A stretch of DNA of 64,000 nt. Source: Salinilacihabitans rarus (lineage in GTDB: Archaea; Halobacteriota; Halobacteria; Halobacteriales; Natrialbaceae). How positions within the stretch are numbered: the stretch's first letter is position 1; every line of letters starts with the position of its first letter. The position numbers and the translations under genes were made by a program. A model generated the notes under the pieces. The model was not told where the DNA came from and did not search any database. It was given only the letters and a program-made list of their open reading frames with translations. Below, piece after piece: positions 54,003 through 62,877 of the stretch. The stretch is from contig NZ_CP100762.1 in assembly GCF_024296665.1 (NCBI RefSeq), positions 1,488,001 to 1,552,000 on the forward strand, in the 5' to 3' direction.

Positions 54003-54251
54003 CCGGGGAGCGACTCGTCCCGCCGGTCGTCACGGCCCGCCGGAGCGCGTAGGCGAGACAGACGAGGCCGGTGAACTGGATCGCGTGGGCCGCGGTCCAG
54101 AAGCGTCCTGCTGGGGGAGCGAGAGCACGTCGCCGGGGGACTCCCCCGGCGGTCCGTATCTTCTCACGTCCGACGCGACGGACCCGCGTACGAAGCATCG
54201 TGAATACGGTCTGGGGAGCCGACAGGTCGACGAAACAGGTATCTCCCGTCG

Positions 54252-55325
54252 TCAGTCCACGACGACGTCCGCGCCCTTCTCGACCGCCCGCGCCTGCCGC
54301 TCCACCGCTTCGAGGTCCACCGCGACCTCTTCGTCGATCTCGCCGACGATCTCGGCGATGTCGTCGAGGCCGATCAGTTCGCGGGTCTCGGCGTCGAACG
54401 ACCGGCTCTCCAGACGCGCACCGTCCTCCTTGACGTCGCTGCCGGTGAGGTGCTTGCCGTAGCGGCCGACCAGCGACGACAGTTCCTGCGGGAGGACGAA
54501 CGTCGTCGACTCGCTCCGGCCGATCTCCGCGAGCGCGTCCAGTCCCCTGTCGATGACCGCGCGCTCGCCCATCGACTCGGCCGACCGCGCCCGGAGGACC
54601 GTCGAGATGGCGTCACCCTGCGCTTCGAGGATCTGGCTCTGCTTCTCGCCTTGCGCGCGGATGATGTTCGACTGCTTGTCACCCTGGGCCTTCTCGACGG
54701 CGCTGCGGCGTTCGCCCTGCGCTTCGAGGATCATCGCGCGGCGCCGGCGTTCGGCGGAGGTCTGTTGCTCCATCGCCCCCTTGACGTCCCGCGAGGGCGT
54801 GACCTCGCGGACCTCGACGGCCTCGATGCGAATCCCCCACTCGTCGGTGGGTTCGTCGAGTTCCTCGCGGATGCGCACGTTGATCCGGTCGCGCCTGCTG
54901 AGCGTGTCGTCGAGTTCCATGTCGCCGAGCACCGCCCGCAGCGTCGTCTGCGCGAGGTTCGAGACCGCGCGCCGGTAGTCGTCGACTTCGAGGAACGCCC
55001 GTTTGGCGTCCATGATCCGGATGTAGACGACGGCGTCGGCCGTGACCGGCGAGTTGTCGCGCGTGATCGCCTCCTGGCTCGGGACGTCGAGCGTCTGCGT
55101 CCGGACGTCGAACCGGTGGACCCGGGAGACGAACGGCGGCACGACGTTCAGCCCGGGCTGGAGGAGCGTGCGGTACTCGCCGAAGACGGTGAGCGCGCCC
55201 CGGTCGTAGGCGTCGACGAACGTCACCGACTGCCAGAGGACGACGACGGCGACGACGAGCACGAGCGCCCCGACCGCGAGGGTCGCGTCGGCGACCTGCA
55301 GTGGCTGCGTGAAAATCTCACTCAT
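54252..55325 (-). CDS. SPFH/Band 7 (stomatin-like) protein
   Basis: A 357-residue protein with one N-terminal membrane helix (about 15-32), then the SPFH domain (about 38-200, with RGALTVFGEYRTLLQPGLN and DVPSQEAITRDNSPVTADAVV), a long Gln/Glu/Ala/Arg-rich helical part with repeated A-Q-G-E/D-K/R-Q units (about 195-250: LEAQGERRS, EKAQGDKQSN, RAQGEKQSQ, LEAQGD), and an acidic C-terminus. Stomatins form ring-like oligomers on membranes and scaffold proteases and channels. No NfeD-like or protease partner gene is next to it here. Confidence 0.92.
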   Translation of the reverse strand: MSEIFTQPLQVADATLAVGALVLVVAVVVLWQSVTFVDAYDRGALTVFGEYRTLLQPGLNVVPPFVSRVHRFDVRTQTLDVPSQEAITRDNSPVTADAVVYIRIMDAKRAFLEVDDYRRAVSNLAQTTLRAVLGDMELDDTLSRRDRINVRIREELDEPTDEWGIRIEAVEVREVTPSRDVKGAMEQQTSAERRRRAMILEAQGERRSAVEKAQGDKQSNIIRAQGEKQSQILEAQGDAISTVLRARSAESMGERAVIDRGLDALAEIGRSESTTFVLPQELSSLVGRYGKHLTGSDVKEDGARLESRSFDAETRELIGLDDIAEIVGEIDEEVAVDLEAVERQARAVEKGADVVVD

Positions 55326-55424
55326 GCGTACGCTCGGGGCCCCGCCCGAATAACGTGTTCGGTGCCGGTGGTCGCGATTCGCGGCGAAAGAAACCCGTCG
55401 GTCGCTCCGCCGCTCCCGGGCGCG

Positions 55425-55680
55425 CTAGTCGCTCACCGCGGCCAGCGTGTCGAGGTAGCCGCCTTTCCCGTAGTACTCGTCCGGGTACTCGTCGGGTACC
55501 TCGGCAACGCGCGTGAGCGCGTTGGCCACCTGATTCGCGTTGTAGCCGGGGTTCGCGCTCGCGACGAGCGCGGCGGCCCCCGCGACCTGCGGCGCGGCCA
55601 TCGACGTACCGGCCAGGCACGCGTACCCGTACTCGGCGCCACGAACGTTCGACGGCTCGAAAACATGGGTCGATGGTCGC
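55425..55680 (-). pseudogene. C-terminal remnant of a subtilase (S8) protease
   Basis: Reading leftward, this ends EYYGKGGYLDTLAAVSD and stops at a TAG (55425-55427). It contains the subtilase serine motif GTSMAAPQVAGAAAL and the helix NANQVANALTRVA, but nothing upstream provides the Asp and His catalytic segments; instead the frame runs into the 3' end of the M14 gene. About 85 residues remain of what would be a 400-residue halolysin-like protease. A deletion removed the rest. It follows the M14 gene directly, so the two may once have been co-transcribed. Confidence 0.72.
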
Positions 55681-55688
55681 AGCGGTCG

Positions 55689-56996
55689 TCAGCGGTACGG
55701 TGCGGTCGACGCGCCGTACAGCGGCGTGTCGAAGTAGGTCTCGACGTCGTACTCGCCGAGATCGGGGTCCTCGGCGAGCGCGTCGAACGATTCGAGGAAG
55801 CTGACGCGGGTCAGTTCCAGCATCCGGCCGAACGCCTTCTGGCCGAGGTGGTCGGTCTGGTAGGCCACCTCGTAGAGCATCCCCGCGACGGGGTCGCCGC
55901 CGTTTGCGACGTTCGGACACAGCCCGTCGAGGTACGACCCCCACAGGGGGTAGTAGCCGTAGCGGGTGACGCTGTCGAAGACGCTGTTCCCGCGCTCCCC
56001 GAGCGCGTCGATCACCAGCGAGTTCAGCTTGATCGAGCGGTCGCTGGTCTCGGCGTCGATGAACGGGTTGACCGCCTCCGAGACGGGTTCGTGACCGGCC
56101 GGGAAGAACGGCGAGCGGTCGAGGTACGCCTCGCCGTACTGGGCCATCACGCTCAGCAGAGTCTGTTTCGGCGGCTGGTTGCCGTCGCCGGAGCCCGGGT
56201 AGAGGTTGCCGCCCTTGTGGTGGTGGGTGATCGCGTAGTCGGGGTCGGCCTCGACGAACGACTCCGTGACGGCCCGTACCTCCGGCGTCAGCCGGAGGCC
56301 GCTCGAGTAGAGCGTGTGGCCCTCGTAGGGCATGTCGAGGTAGTCGTCGGTCCACCACGCCTCCTCGTCGTCGGTCCGCGGGTCGAACTCCGCGGACGGC
56401 CGGACGTTGAAGTCCCGGTTCATGTCGTAGCCGCCGTCGTAGTGGTAGTACGGGCGGTACCGGGACTCGCCGTCCCACGGCTGGGTGTTCTGTCGGCGGG
56501 CGACCCACTCCTCGTCGCCGTCGCCGTCGAAGTCGTAGCGGTACATCGCGCCGTCGGGGTTGACCCGCGGCACGATGGTAAACGAGAGGTTGTCGAGGAT
56601 GCGGTCGACCTGCCGCGAGTTGCTCTGTGCGAGTTTCTTGATCACTTCGAGGGCCACTTCGGTGCCGATCGGTTCGTCGCCGTGGATCTGCGTGATCAGG
56701 TGGATCTTCGTGTCGCCGCCGCCGACCTCGACCTCCCAGATGGGGTCGTTACGGCCGGCGGAGCGGCCGATCTCGCGCAGGTCGATCCGCCCGCTCCGGT
56801 CTTCGATCTTCGCGAGTTCCGTCGCGAGTTCCTCGTTGGTGTGGAAGGCGTTCAGGTTGATCGATCGCTCGTTGCCGAGTCGCGGGCCGCCCGGGCGATA
56901 CCGCTGGTCGTCGTCGTATCTCGCGCTGGCCGTACCGGTCGCGGCCAGCCCGAGCGTCGTCACACCGGCAGCTTTCACGAACGTTCTTCGTCTCAT
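55689..56996 (-). CDS. Tat-exported M14 zinc carboxypeptidase
   Basis: A 435-residue protein with a Tat signal (RRRTFVKAAGVT) and an M14 (carboxypeptidase A/zinc) domain: THGDEP-type motif in IHGDEPIGTE supplies the zinc His and Glu, NPDGAMYRYD and GGYDMNRDFN hold Arg and Asn substrate residues, and HHHKGGNLYPG includes a third His. The catalytic Glu is likely in the later LTRVSFLESFDA region but is not certain. The enzyme would trim peptides outside the cell. The ATG at 56996 is chosen for the signal. It lies upstream of a truncated subtilase. Confidence 0.87.
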   Translation of the reverse strand: MRRRTFVKAAGVTTLGLAATGTASARYDDDQRYRPGGPRLGNERSINLNAFHTNEELATELAKIEDRSGRIDLREIGRSAGRNDPIWEVEVGGGDTKIHLITQIHGDEPIGTEVALEVIKKLAQSNSRQVDRILDNLSFTIVPRVNPDGAMYRYDFDGDGDEEWVARRQNTQPWDGESRYRPYYHYDGGYDMNRDFNVRPSAEFDPRTDDEEAWWTDDYLDMPYEGHTLYSSGLRLTPEVRAVTESFVEADPDYAITHHHKGGNLYPGSGDGNQPPKQTLLSVMAQYGEAYLDRSPFFPAGHEPVSEAVNPFIDAETSDRSIKLNSLVIDALGERGNSVFDSVTRYGYYPLWGSYLDGLCPNVANGGDPVAGMLYEVAYQTDHLGQKAFGRMLELTRVSFLESFDALAEDPDLGEYDVETYFDTPLYGASTAPYR

Positions 56997-57204
56997 GAGT
57001 TCTCTCCCCCGGGGGCGAAGCGGCGTTGGGACTCGTCGTCGTCCGGTCCGTACCGCTCCGTCCCACGAGTAACACACTCTTTCGTCACAGAAAAAGCGTT
57101 CTCCTGAATAGTTTGGTTACCTAAGTAAGTCGCTCGTGGCCGACTGTCCGGAGTACCTGAAGACATACGAAGTGTCCGTCGGGCGACTATCGACCGAACG
57201 TCCG

Positions 57205-57489
57205 ATGACCGAGCGACCCGACCCCGCGCCCCTCTGTGAGTACGACCCCGATCCGGAGACGCCGGTCAGCGTCGCCGTCCTCGAAGCCGTCGCCGCCGCG
57301 AGGGGGCTTGACTCCACGGAACTCCTGCCGACGTACGGCTACACCCTCTTCGACCGCGTCGATCCGGGCGCGCTCGACTCGCTCGTCGCCGACCGCGACG
57401 CCGTCGACTTCGCGGTCGAGTTCGAACTCTACGGCTCGCGCGTCCGGATCGAGGGGGCAAACCGGATCCTCGTCTACGAGGCCGACTGA
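57205..57489 (+). CDS. HalOD1 output-domain protein
   Basis: A 94-residue protein that is nearly all one haloarchaeal output domain 1: PVSVAVLEAVAAARGLDSTELLPTYG, then DRVDPGALDSLVADRD, a beta hairpin VEFELYGSRVRIEG and a last strand. In this family it usually serves as a small stand-alone signalling or regulatory module. The ATG at 57205 is chosen because the domain starts soon after; the frame is open to a GTG at 57136. Its role here is unknown. Confidence 0.75.
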   Translation: MTERPDPAPLCEYDPDPETPVSVAVLEAVAAARGLDSTELLPTYGYTLFDRVDPGALDSLVADRDAVDFAVEFELYGSRVRIEGANRILVYEAD

Positions 57490-57557
57490 GCGCACCTCTG
57501 GAGCCGCGGCTCGTCGTCTCGGTCGTCGGGAGAACTCGCCGTTTCGCCCGTCGCGTA

Positions 57558-57842
57558 TCAGTCGATGTGGCCTTCGCGCCGGAGCTGGTCCGCGTCCTGA
57601 CCGGTGTAGCGCCACTCGATGGTGGCCTTCTCGTCCTGCCAGTCCCACGGCTCGGCGAGGACGACGTCGTCCTCGTTGATCCAGGTGCGGTACTTCATGC
57701 GGCCGGGGATGCGGCCGAGTCGGGTCTTGCCGTCCTGGCAGTGCAGTCGAACGTGGTTGCCACCGAGGTGCTCGGTGACGACGGCGAACAGCTCGTTGTC
57801 GTTGGGCATTCGGAGATTCCGGCGCCCGGTTTCTTCGCTCAC
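57558..57842 (-). CDS. eif1a: translation initiation factor aIF1A
   Basis: A 94-residue protein with the S1/OB-like fold: [40 protein letters not shown] contains the conserved initiation-factor 1A segment (only partly quoted here as the [16 protein letters not shown] stretch), then a helical C-terminus ([11 protein letters not shown]). It binds the small ribosomal subunit and helps initiator tRNA binding. The GTG start at 57842 is supported by a GGTTAAGT box at about 57868-57875, some 26-30 bp upstream, fitting leaderless transcription. The length is normal for the family. Confidence 0.96.
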   Translation of the reverse strand: MSEETGRRNLRMPNDNELFAVVTEHLGGNHVRLHCQDGKTRLGRIPGRMKYRTWINEDDVVLAEPWDWQDEKATIEWRYTGQDADQLRREGHID

Positions 57843-58334
57843 ACCCCCACTACGACGGGCACACGGTTAAGTGGTCGGAGAGACACGCTAACTCATCACA
57901 CGGCACGGCCCGCGAGCGATCCGGTAGGCTCTCGCGGCGACAGCGCCAGGAGGGATGGTACACCCGTGCGGTAGCGCCGGCAGGTGGTGGTGGTGGTCTC
58001 TCACTACCGCAGGGTAGCGGGAGTACGACACGAATCCCCCTAAGGGCCACCGGCAGAGGCAAAGCGTACGCGAGCGGGTTCGAAGTCGAAGGTTCCCGCC
58101 GACCGACGGCCCCCGTCGACCGGGGAAGACGCGTCGGCGGGGCGAGGCGTCGCCCTCTCGACAGCGGGGAACGGTGGATGGCACGGAACTGTCGCGGACG
58201 CGCCGTCGAGGCGTCGATTCGGGGCCGTAAAAATGCTGTATATGTGTGCGATAGAGGGCTATAGAGCGCTCTGGCCCGCCGGACACGCGGTAGCCGGCCG
58301 GCCGCTTTTGTGCGGGGTCGGCGTACCGCGGCGC
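57843..58334. other. gene-free region with alternative hairpins, possible ncRNA
   Basis: This 490-bp gap between two divergent starts contains no credible protein gene. It contains a (GGT)n microsatellite at 57982-57997 and mutually exclusive hairpins. TGCGGTAG (57967-57974) pairs with CTACCGCA (58004-58011), and the same CTACC (58004-58008) can instead pair with GGTAG (58013-58017) around a GCAG loop. Such competition is typical of attenuators or structured RNAs. It does not match the conserved features of SRP RNA or RNase P RNA as I know them. Near 58220-58260 an AT-rich segment follows. Confidence 0.4.
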
Positions 58335-58718
58335 ATGAGCGAGGAACCAGACCCCGAGCGAGTACAGCGCGGCGCGCGGGAGCGCCAGTCGGCCCGGGCG
58401 GACCACTCCGAGTCGATCCTCGAGGCGGTCGGCCGGCACCTCGGCGAGATCGAGTACCCCGTCACGGGCGAGGAGCTGTCGGCGCAGTACTCGATCGACG
58501 AGATGGACCTGCCGAACGAGACGGAGTCGCTGGGCGACGTCTTCGACCGCCTGACGAACGAGGAGTTCGCCTCCGAGGCGGAGGCCCGCGAGCGCATCTA
58601 CGGCGAACTCACCGGGGAGGCCGGCGGCCCGAGCGAGGCGAACCCCGAGCGCGCCGTCCAGGACCTCGACGAGGAGGCCCAGAGCGGGCCGACCGAGAGC
58701 GGCGCCGAGGACCGCTGA
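58335..58718 (+). CDS. DUF5789 family protein
   Basis: A 127-residue acidic soluble protein with the central block HSESILEAVGRHLGEIEYPVTGEEL, then LGDVFDRLTNEEF, the typical DUF5789 fold (helix-strand-helix). This haloarchaeal family has no known function. The ATG at 58335 is chosen because it precedes the conserved block by about 25 residues; a GCTTTTGT box (about 58303-58310) lies roughly 25-30 bp upstream. It is followed by the aIF2-beta gene in the same direction. Confidence 0.75.
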   Translation: MSEEPDPERVQRGARERQSARADHSESILEAVGRHLGEIEYPVTGEELSAQYSIDEMDLPNETESLGDVFDRLTNEEFASEAEARERIYGELTGEAGGPSEANPERAVQDLDEEAQSGPTESGAEDR

Positions 58719-58785
58719 ACCCCCGCGTGGGGCCCCGGAACCCGATAGCAGAACGGCTTTACGTCGCGGCGCACTTCCCACGCGT

Positions 58786-59397
58786 ATGGATTACGAGTCG
58801 AGTCTCGACCGGGCGATGGAGAACGTCCCGGACATCGGTGGCGACGAACAGCGACTGCAGATCCCCGACGCCGAGGCCCAGAAGGACGGCGCGTTCACCC
58901 GCTTTACGAACCTCGGGGAGATCGCGGACGTCCTCTCGCGGGAGGACGAGCACCTCCACCGGTTCGTCCAGCGCGAACTGGGGACCAGCGGCAAACTCGC
59001 GGACGGCCGCGGACGGTACAACGGCTCGTTCTCCGGGCAGGACTTCGACGCGGCGATCGACGCCTACGTCGACGAGTACGTCCTCTGTTCGGAGTGTGGC
59101 CTGCCGGACACCCGTCTCGTCCGCGAGGACCGCACGCCGATGCTGCGCTGTGACGCCTGTGGCGCGTTCCGGCCCGTCACGAAGCGCTCCTCGGGCGGCC
59201 AGCAGCAACAGCAGCGCGAGGCCGTCGAGGAGGGCGAGACCTACACCGTCGAGATCACCGGCACCGGCCGCAAGGGCGACGGCGTCGCCGAGAAAGGCGA
59301 GTACACGATCTTCGTCCCGGGCGCCAGCGAGGGCGACGTCGTCGAGGTCTACATCAAGAACATCTCCGGCAACCTCGCGTTCGCGCGACTGGCCTGA
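58786..59397 (+). CDS. eif2b: translation initiation factor aIF2 beta with TRAM domain
   Basis: A 203-residue protein. Residues 1-130 form the aIF2-beta core: an alpha/beta domain (FTRFTNLGEIADVLSREDEHL) and a zinc ribbon of two C-x2-C pairs (CSECG and CDACG). A Gln-rich linker (QQQQQ) leads to a C-terminal TRAM domain (about 145-203: EEGETYTVEITGTGRKGDGVA to EVYIKNISGNLAFARLA), which binds RNA. Other archaeal aIF2-beta usually end at the zinc ribbon, but haloarchaea often carry this extension. It works with aIF2-alpha and gamma to deliver initiator tRNA. A TTTACG-type box (about 58758) precedes the ATG by about 25 bp. Confidence 0.95.
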   Translation: MDYESSLDRAMENVPDIGGDEQRLQIPDAEAQKDGAFTRFTNLGEIADVLSREDEHLHRFVQRELGTSGKLADGRGRYNGSFSGQDFDAAIDAYVDEYVLCSECGLPDTRLVREDRTPMLRCDACGAFRPVTKRSSGGQQQQQREAVEEGETYTVEITGTGRKGDGVAEKGEYTIFVPGASEGDVVEVYIKNISGNLAFARLA

Positions 59398-59492
59398 ACG
59401 CTCTCTCCTTCGATTTCTCGCGGCGCGAGCGACGGCCGGTCGATTTCGCGCCAACCTCAACGTCTTTCATGACGGTTGGCGTACGCCCGCTC

Positions 59493-61118
59493 ATGGAACG
59501 GCCGCTGCTGGTGACCGACTTCCTGGACCGCGCGCGGACCCACTACGGGGACTGTGAAGCCATCGTCGCGACGACGGGCGAGCGCTACACCTACGAGGAG
59601 TTCGGCGAACGCGTCGACCGACTCTCGCGGGCCCTGCGCGAGCGGGGGATCGAGAAGGGCGACCGCGTCGCCGTCCTCGACCCGAACACCCACTACCACC
59701 TCGAGGCCGCCTACGCGGCGATGCAACTCGGGGCGATCCACACGCCGCTGAACTACCGGCTGACGCCCGACGACTTCGCGTACATCCTCGAAGACGCGGG
59801 CGTCTCCGCCGTCGTCGCCGACTACGAGTACGGCGAGAAGATCGACGCGATCCGCGACTCGGTGCCGACGGAGACCTTCCTCGCGAACGACCCCGAGGCG
59901 CTGGACGGCGAGTGGGAGGGCGTCGACGCGGCCATCGAGGCCGCCGACCCGCTCACGAAAGCGGAGCGCCCCGAACTCGCGGAGGACGAGACGATCACGA
60001 TCAACTACACCTCGGGGACGACCGGCGACCCGAAGGGGGTCTGTCGGACCCACCGGACGGAGACGATCCACGCCTACCTCGTGTCGATCCACCAGGAACT
60101 GCGCGACGACGACGTCTACCTGTGGACGCTGCCGATGTTCCACGTCAACGGCTGGGGACACATCTACGCGGTCACGGGGATGGGCGCGAAACACGTCTGC
60201 ACCCGCGGGATCGACGCCGACGGGATCTTCGAGGCGATCCGCGAGGAGGACGTCTCGTACTTCTGTGCGGCGCCGACGGTGCTCAACATGCTCGGCGACT
60301 ACTACGACGAGCACGCCCCCGAGACGACCGGGGCGCGGCCGGTCCGGGTCGCCACCGCGGGGGCGGCCCCGCCGGAGGCGACCATCCGCCTCGTCGAGGA
60401 CGAGTTCGGCTGGTACCTCAAGCACGTCTACGGCGCGACCGAGACGGGGCCGCTGATCACCACCTCGGACGCGCGCCGCCACCTCGATGCCGCCGACGAC
60501 GAAGGGACCCGGTTCGCGATCAAGAAGCGCCAGGGTCTGGGCTACCTCGGCACCGAGGTCAGGGTCGTCGACGAGGACGGCGAGGACGTCCCGGCCGACG
60601 ACGAGACCCTCGGCGAGGTGGTCGTCCGCGGCAACCAGGTGATGGACCGCTACTGGAACCAGCCCGAAGCCACCGAGGAGGCCTTCTCCGACCGGATCGA
60701 GGGCTACTACCACACGGGCGACCTCGCGACGGTCGACGAGCGCGGGATGATCTCGATCCAGGACCGCAAGAAGGACATCATCGTCTCCGGCGGCGAGAAC
60801 ATCTCCAGCATCGAACTCGAGGACGCCCTGTTCGAGCACCCCGAGGTGGCCGACGTCGCGGTGATCCCGGCGCCCAGCGATGAGTGGGGCGAGACCCCGC
60901 AGGCGTTCGTCGTCCCCGCCAGCGGCGACCCCGACGACCCCGGCGTCACGAGCGACGAACTGACCGCGTTCACCCGCGAGCACCTCGCGGGCTACAAGGC
61001 GGTTCGCCGGATCGAGTTCGTCGCGGAACTGCCGACGACCGCGACCGGGAAGGTCCAGAAGTACGAACTCCGCGAGAAGGTCTGGTCCGACGAGGAGCGG
61101 ATGATCGGCGAGGGATAG
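59493..61118 (+). CDS. acyl-CoA synthetase (AMP-forming)
   Basis: A 541-residue adenylate-forming enzyme. The ATP-binding P-loop YTSGTTGDPKGV (about 177-188) and the adenine-binding region YGATETGPL are intact, GYYHTGDLATVDE holds the conserved Asp, and RKKDIIVSGGENISSIELED contains the hinge Arg/Lys. The C-terminal Lys that activates the acyl adenylate is in TATGKVQKYELR. It activates a fatty or aromatic acid to acyl-CoA. The ATG at 59493 is chosen because a TTTCAT-type box lies about 27 bp upstream; the frame is open upstream to 59469. The substrate is not predictable. Confidence 0.9.
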   Translation: MERPLLVTDFLDRARTHYGDCEAIVATTGERYTYEEFGERVDRLSRALRERGIEKGDRVAVLDPNTHYHLEAAYAAMQLGAIHTPLNYRLTPDDFAYILEDAGVSAVVADYEYGEKIDAIRDSVPTETFLANDPEALDGEWEGVDAAIEAADPLTKAERPELAEDETITINYTSGTTGDPKGVCRTHRTETIHAYLVSIHQELRDDDVYLWTLPMFHVNGWGHIYAVTGMGAKHVCTRGIDADGIFEAIREEDVSYFCAAPTVLNMLGDYYDEHAPETTGARPVRVATAGAAPPEATIRLVEDEFGWYLKHVYGATETGPLITTSDARRHLDAADDEGTRFAIKKRQGLGYLGTEVRVVDEDGEDVPADDETLGEVVVRGNQVMDRYWNQPEATEEAFSDRIEGYYHTGDLATVDERGMISIQDRKKDIIVSGGENISSIELEDALFEHPEVADVAVIPAPSDEWGETPQAFVVPASGDPDDPGVTSDELTAFTREHLAGYKAVRRIEFVAELPTTATGKVQKYELREKVWSDEERMIGEG

Positions 61119-61170
61119 TCGGCGCGACCGCGGCCTGAACCCTTTTGTCCCCGTCCGGCGAGGGTCGGGT

Positions 61171-62376
61171 ATGGCGACGCGACTGCCCGACGGCGAGTTC
61201 GAGGCCCGCCTCGAACGCGTCCGCGACCGGATCGCCGAGACCGACGCCGACGCGGGCGTCTGGTTCGGCGCGACGAGTATCGAGTACCTGACCGGCTTCG
61301 ACCACATCCGGACCGAGCGGCCGGTCGCGCTCGCGGTCACCGACGAGCGGGTCGAACTGACGGTGCCGCGTCTCGAAGTCGAGCGCGCGAGCGAGATCCC
61401 GCGGATCGACGCGTTCCACCACTACGCCGACTATCCCGGCGGCGACCCGATGGCAACCGTCGCCGAGATGCTCGACGGCCTCGGCGCCGACGCCGTCGCG
61501 GCCGACGCCGAGAGTGCGCCGGGGACGATGGGCTACCAGGGGCCGCCGCTCTCCGTGTTCGTCGACGTCGAGACGCAGGCCTGGGTGCGCCGGATGCGCT
61601 GGGAGAAGTCCGACGCGGAGGTGGACCTGATCCGCGAGTCCGCCCGCTGGGCCAACCTCGGCCACCGCTACCTCGCCGACTACACCGCGGTCGGCGCCCA
61701 CCCCGCGACCGCGAGCCAGCGCGCTTCGACGGACGCCTCGCGGGCGATGCTCGACGCGCTCGGCGACCGGTACGCCACCCGCACCCGGGGGACGGGCCCG
61801 GTCACGGCGGGGTACATCACCGGCGAGCAGACCAGACTGCCACACGGTCACACGGCCAACCGCCGCCTCGAAGCGGGCGACGTGCTGATCACGGGCGCGA
61901 CGGCGAACGTCGACGGCTACCACTCCGAACTCGAACGGACGATGTTCCTCGGGGAACCGACCGACGAGCAGGTCCACTACTTCGAACTCGTGCTCGAAGC
62001 GCAGACCATCGCCATCGACGCGCTCGGCCCGGGCGTTCCGATCGCCGCCGTCGACGAGGCGGTGTGGTCGTACTTCGAGGAGCAGGGCGTGACCGACCTC
62101 GCCCAGCACCACGTCGGCCACAACATCGGGATGGAGGGCCACGAACCGCCGTACATCGACCGCGGCTGGGGCGACCACTGCGAGTCCGACCACACGAACT
62201 ACGACGCCGACGACGCCGCGATGCGCCCGGGCCACGTCTACACGATCGAACCCGGCATCTACACCGACGCGTACGGCTACCGCCACTCGGATACGGTCGC
62301 GATCACCGAGGACGGCACCGAGCGGCTCACCTACTTCCCGCGGGACCTCGACGGGAACGTGATCCCGGTCGAGTAG
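61171..62376 (+). CDS. creatinase-like M24-fold hydrolase
   Basis: A 401-residue protein with the pita-bread fold of the M24 family, N-terminal domain (1-150) plus catalytic domain. It looks at first like an Xaa-Pro peptidase, but the metal centre is broken: the first metal Asp position reads Gly242, the second Glu253, and the last Glu position reads Ser in GYRHSD. Aligned without gaps to creatinase through this block, H225 matches His232 and E255 (in ELERT) matches Glu262; Glu360 in IEPG matches Glu358. This is the creatinase catalytic set. So a metal-independent amidinohydrolase-like or ectoine-hydrolase-like activity is more likely than a peptidase. The substrate is unknown. Confidence 0.8.
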   Translation: MATRLPDGEFEARLERVRDRIAETDADAGVWFGATSIEYLTGFDHIRTERPVALAVTDERVELTVPRLEVERASEIPRIDAFHHYADYPGGDPMATVAEMLDGLGADAVAADAESAPGTMGYQGPPLSVFVDVETQAWVRRMRWEKSDAEVDLIRESARWANLGHRYLADYTAVGAHPATASQRASTDASRAMLDALGDRYATRTRGTGPVTAGYITGEQTRLPHGHTANRRLEAGDVLITGATANVDGYHSELERTMFLGEPTDEQVHYFELVLEAQTIAIDALGPGVPIAAVDEAVWSYFEEQGVTDLAQHHVGHNIGMEGHEPPYIDRGWGDHCESDHTNYDADDAAMRPGHVYTIEPGIYTDAYGYRHSDTVAITEDGTERLTYFPRDLDGNVIPVE

Positions 62377-62784
62377 TCAGCGGTCGGTCGCCGGTTCGCG
62401 CTCCCGCGGCCGTTCCCGCTCTCGCCGCCCGCCAGCCCGCTCCGGCACCCCGTCTTCCGTCTCCAGCAGGCGCTCGAGACCGCGCTCGAACTCCGCCTCG
62501 CCGATCTCGCCCCGGGCGTAGCGCTCGCGCAGGGTCTCCAGCGGGTCCGCGGTCCGCTTCCCGTCGCCGTCCTCGATGCCGAGCATCTCCTCGGTCACGA
62601 CCCCGGCGAGGGGCAACAGCCCGATCCAGCAGAACGCGAGGGCGAAGGCCGCGGCGCCCGCGGCCGCGGCGGGCCCGAACGTGAGCCAGACGACGGCGCC
62701 GACCAGCATCGCGAGCGGGAGCGCCCCGACGGCGATGAGCGCGAGAACCGTCGATCGAAACCGACGACGACCGTTCCTATCCAT
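62377..62784 (-). CDS. SHOCT-domain membrane protein
   Basis: A 135-residue protein with two N-terminal membrane helices (about 12-35 and 38-60), a loop, and a SHOCT motif (DPLETLRERYARGEIGEAEF, about 78-97), the short C-terminal domain found on many membrane and secreted proteins. An Arg/Glu-rich tail follows. Function unknown. Its stop directly abuts that of the convergent creatinase-like gene. Confidence 0.85.
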   Translation of the reverse strand: MDRNGRRRFRSTVLALIAVGALPLAMLVGAVVWLTFGPAAAAGAAAFALAFCWIGLLPLAGVVTEEMLGIEDGDGKRTADPLETLRERYARGEIGEAEFERGLERLLETEDGVPERAGGRRERERPREREPATDR

Positions 62785-62877
62785 GCGCCGAGATGTTCGA
62801 CGAACCGAAAAAGCGTTACGGGGGACGGCGCCCGCGCGACCGCGGGAGTAAAGTAAACTTGTGCTAGTCACACGAAC

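Noticed and set aside
53755-54198. Minus-strand ORF with a hydrophobic segment (about 54010-54090)
   Set aside because: A single hydrophobic stretch inside otherwise Arg-rich sequence that overlaps the small + strand gene; perhaps a relic, but not supportable.
57843-58334. SRP RNA or RNase P RNA
   Set aside because: I do not see the conserved SRP helix 8 or the RNase P conserved regions; only unspecific hairpins and a GGT repeat.
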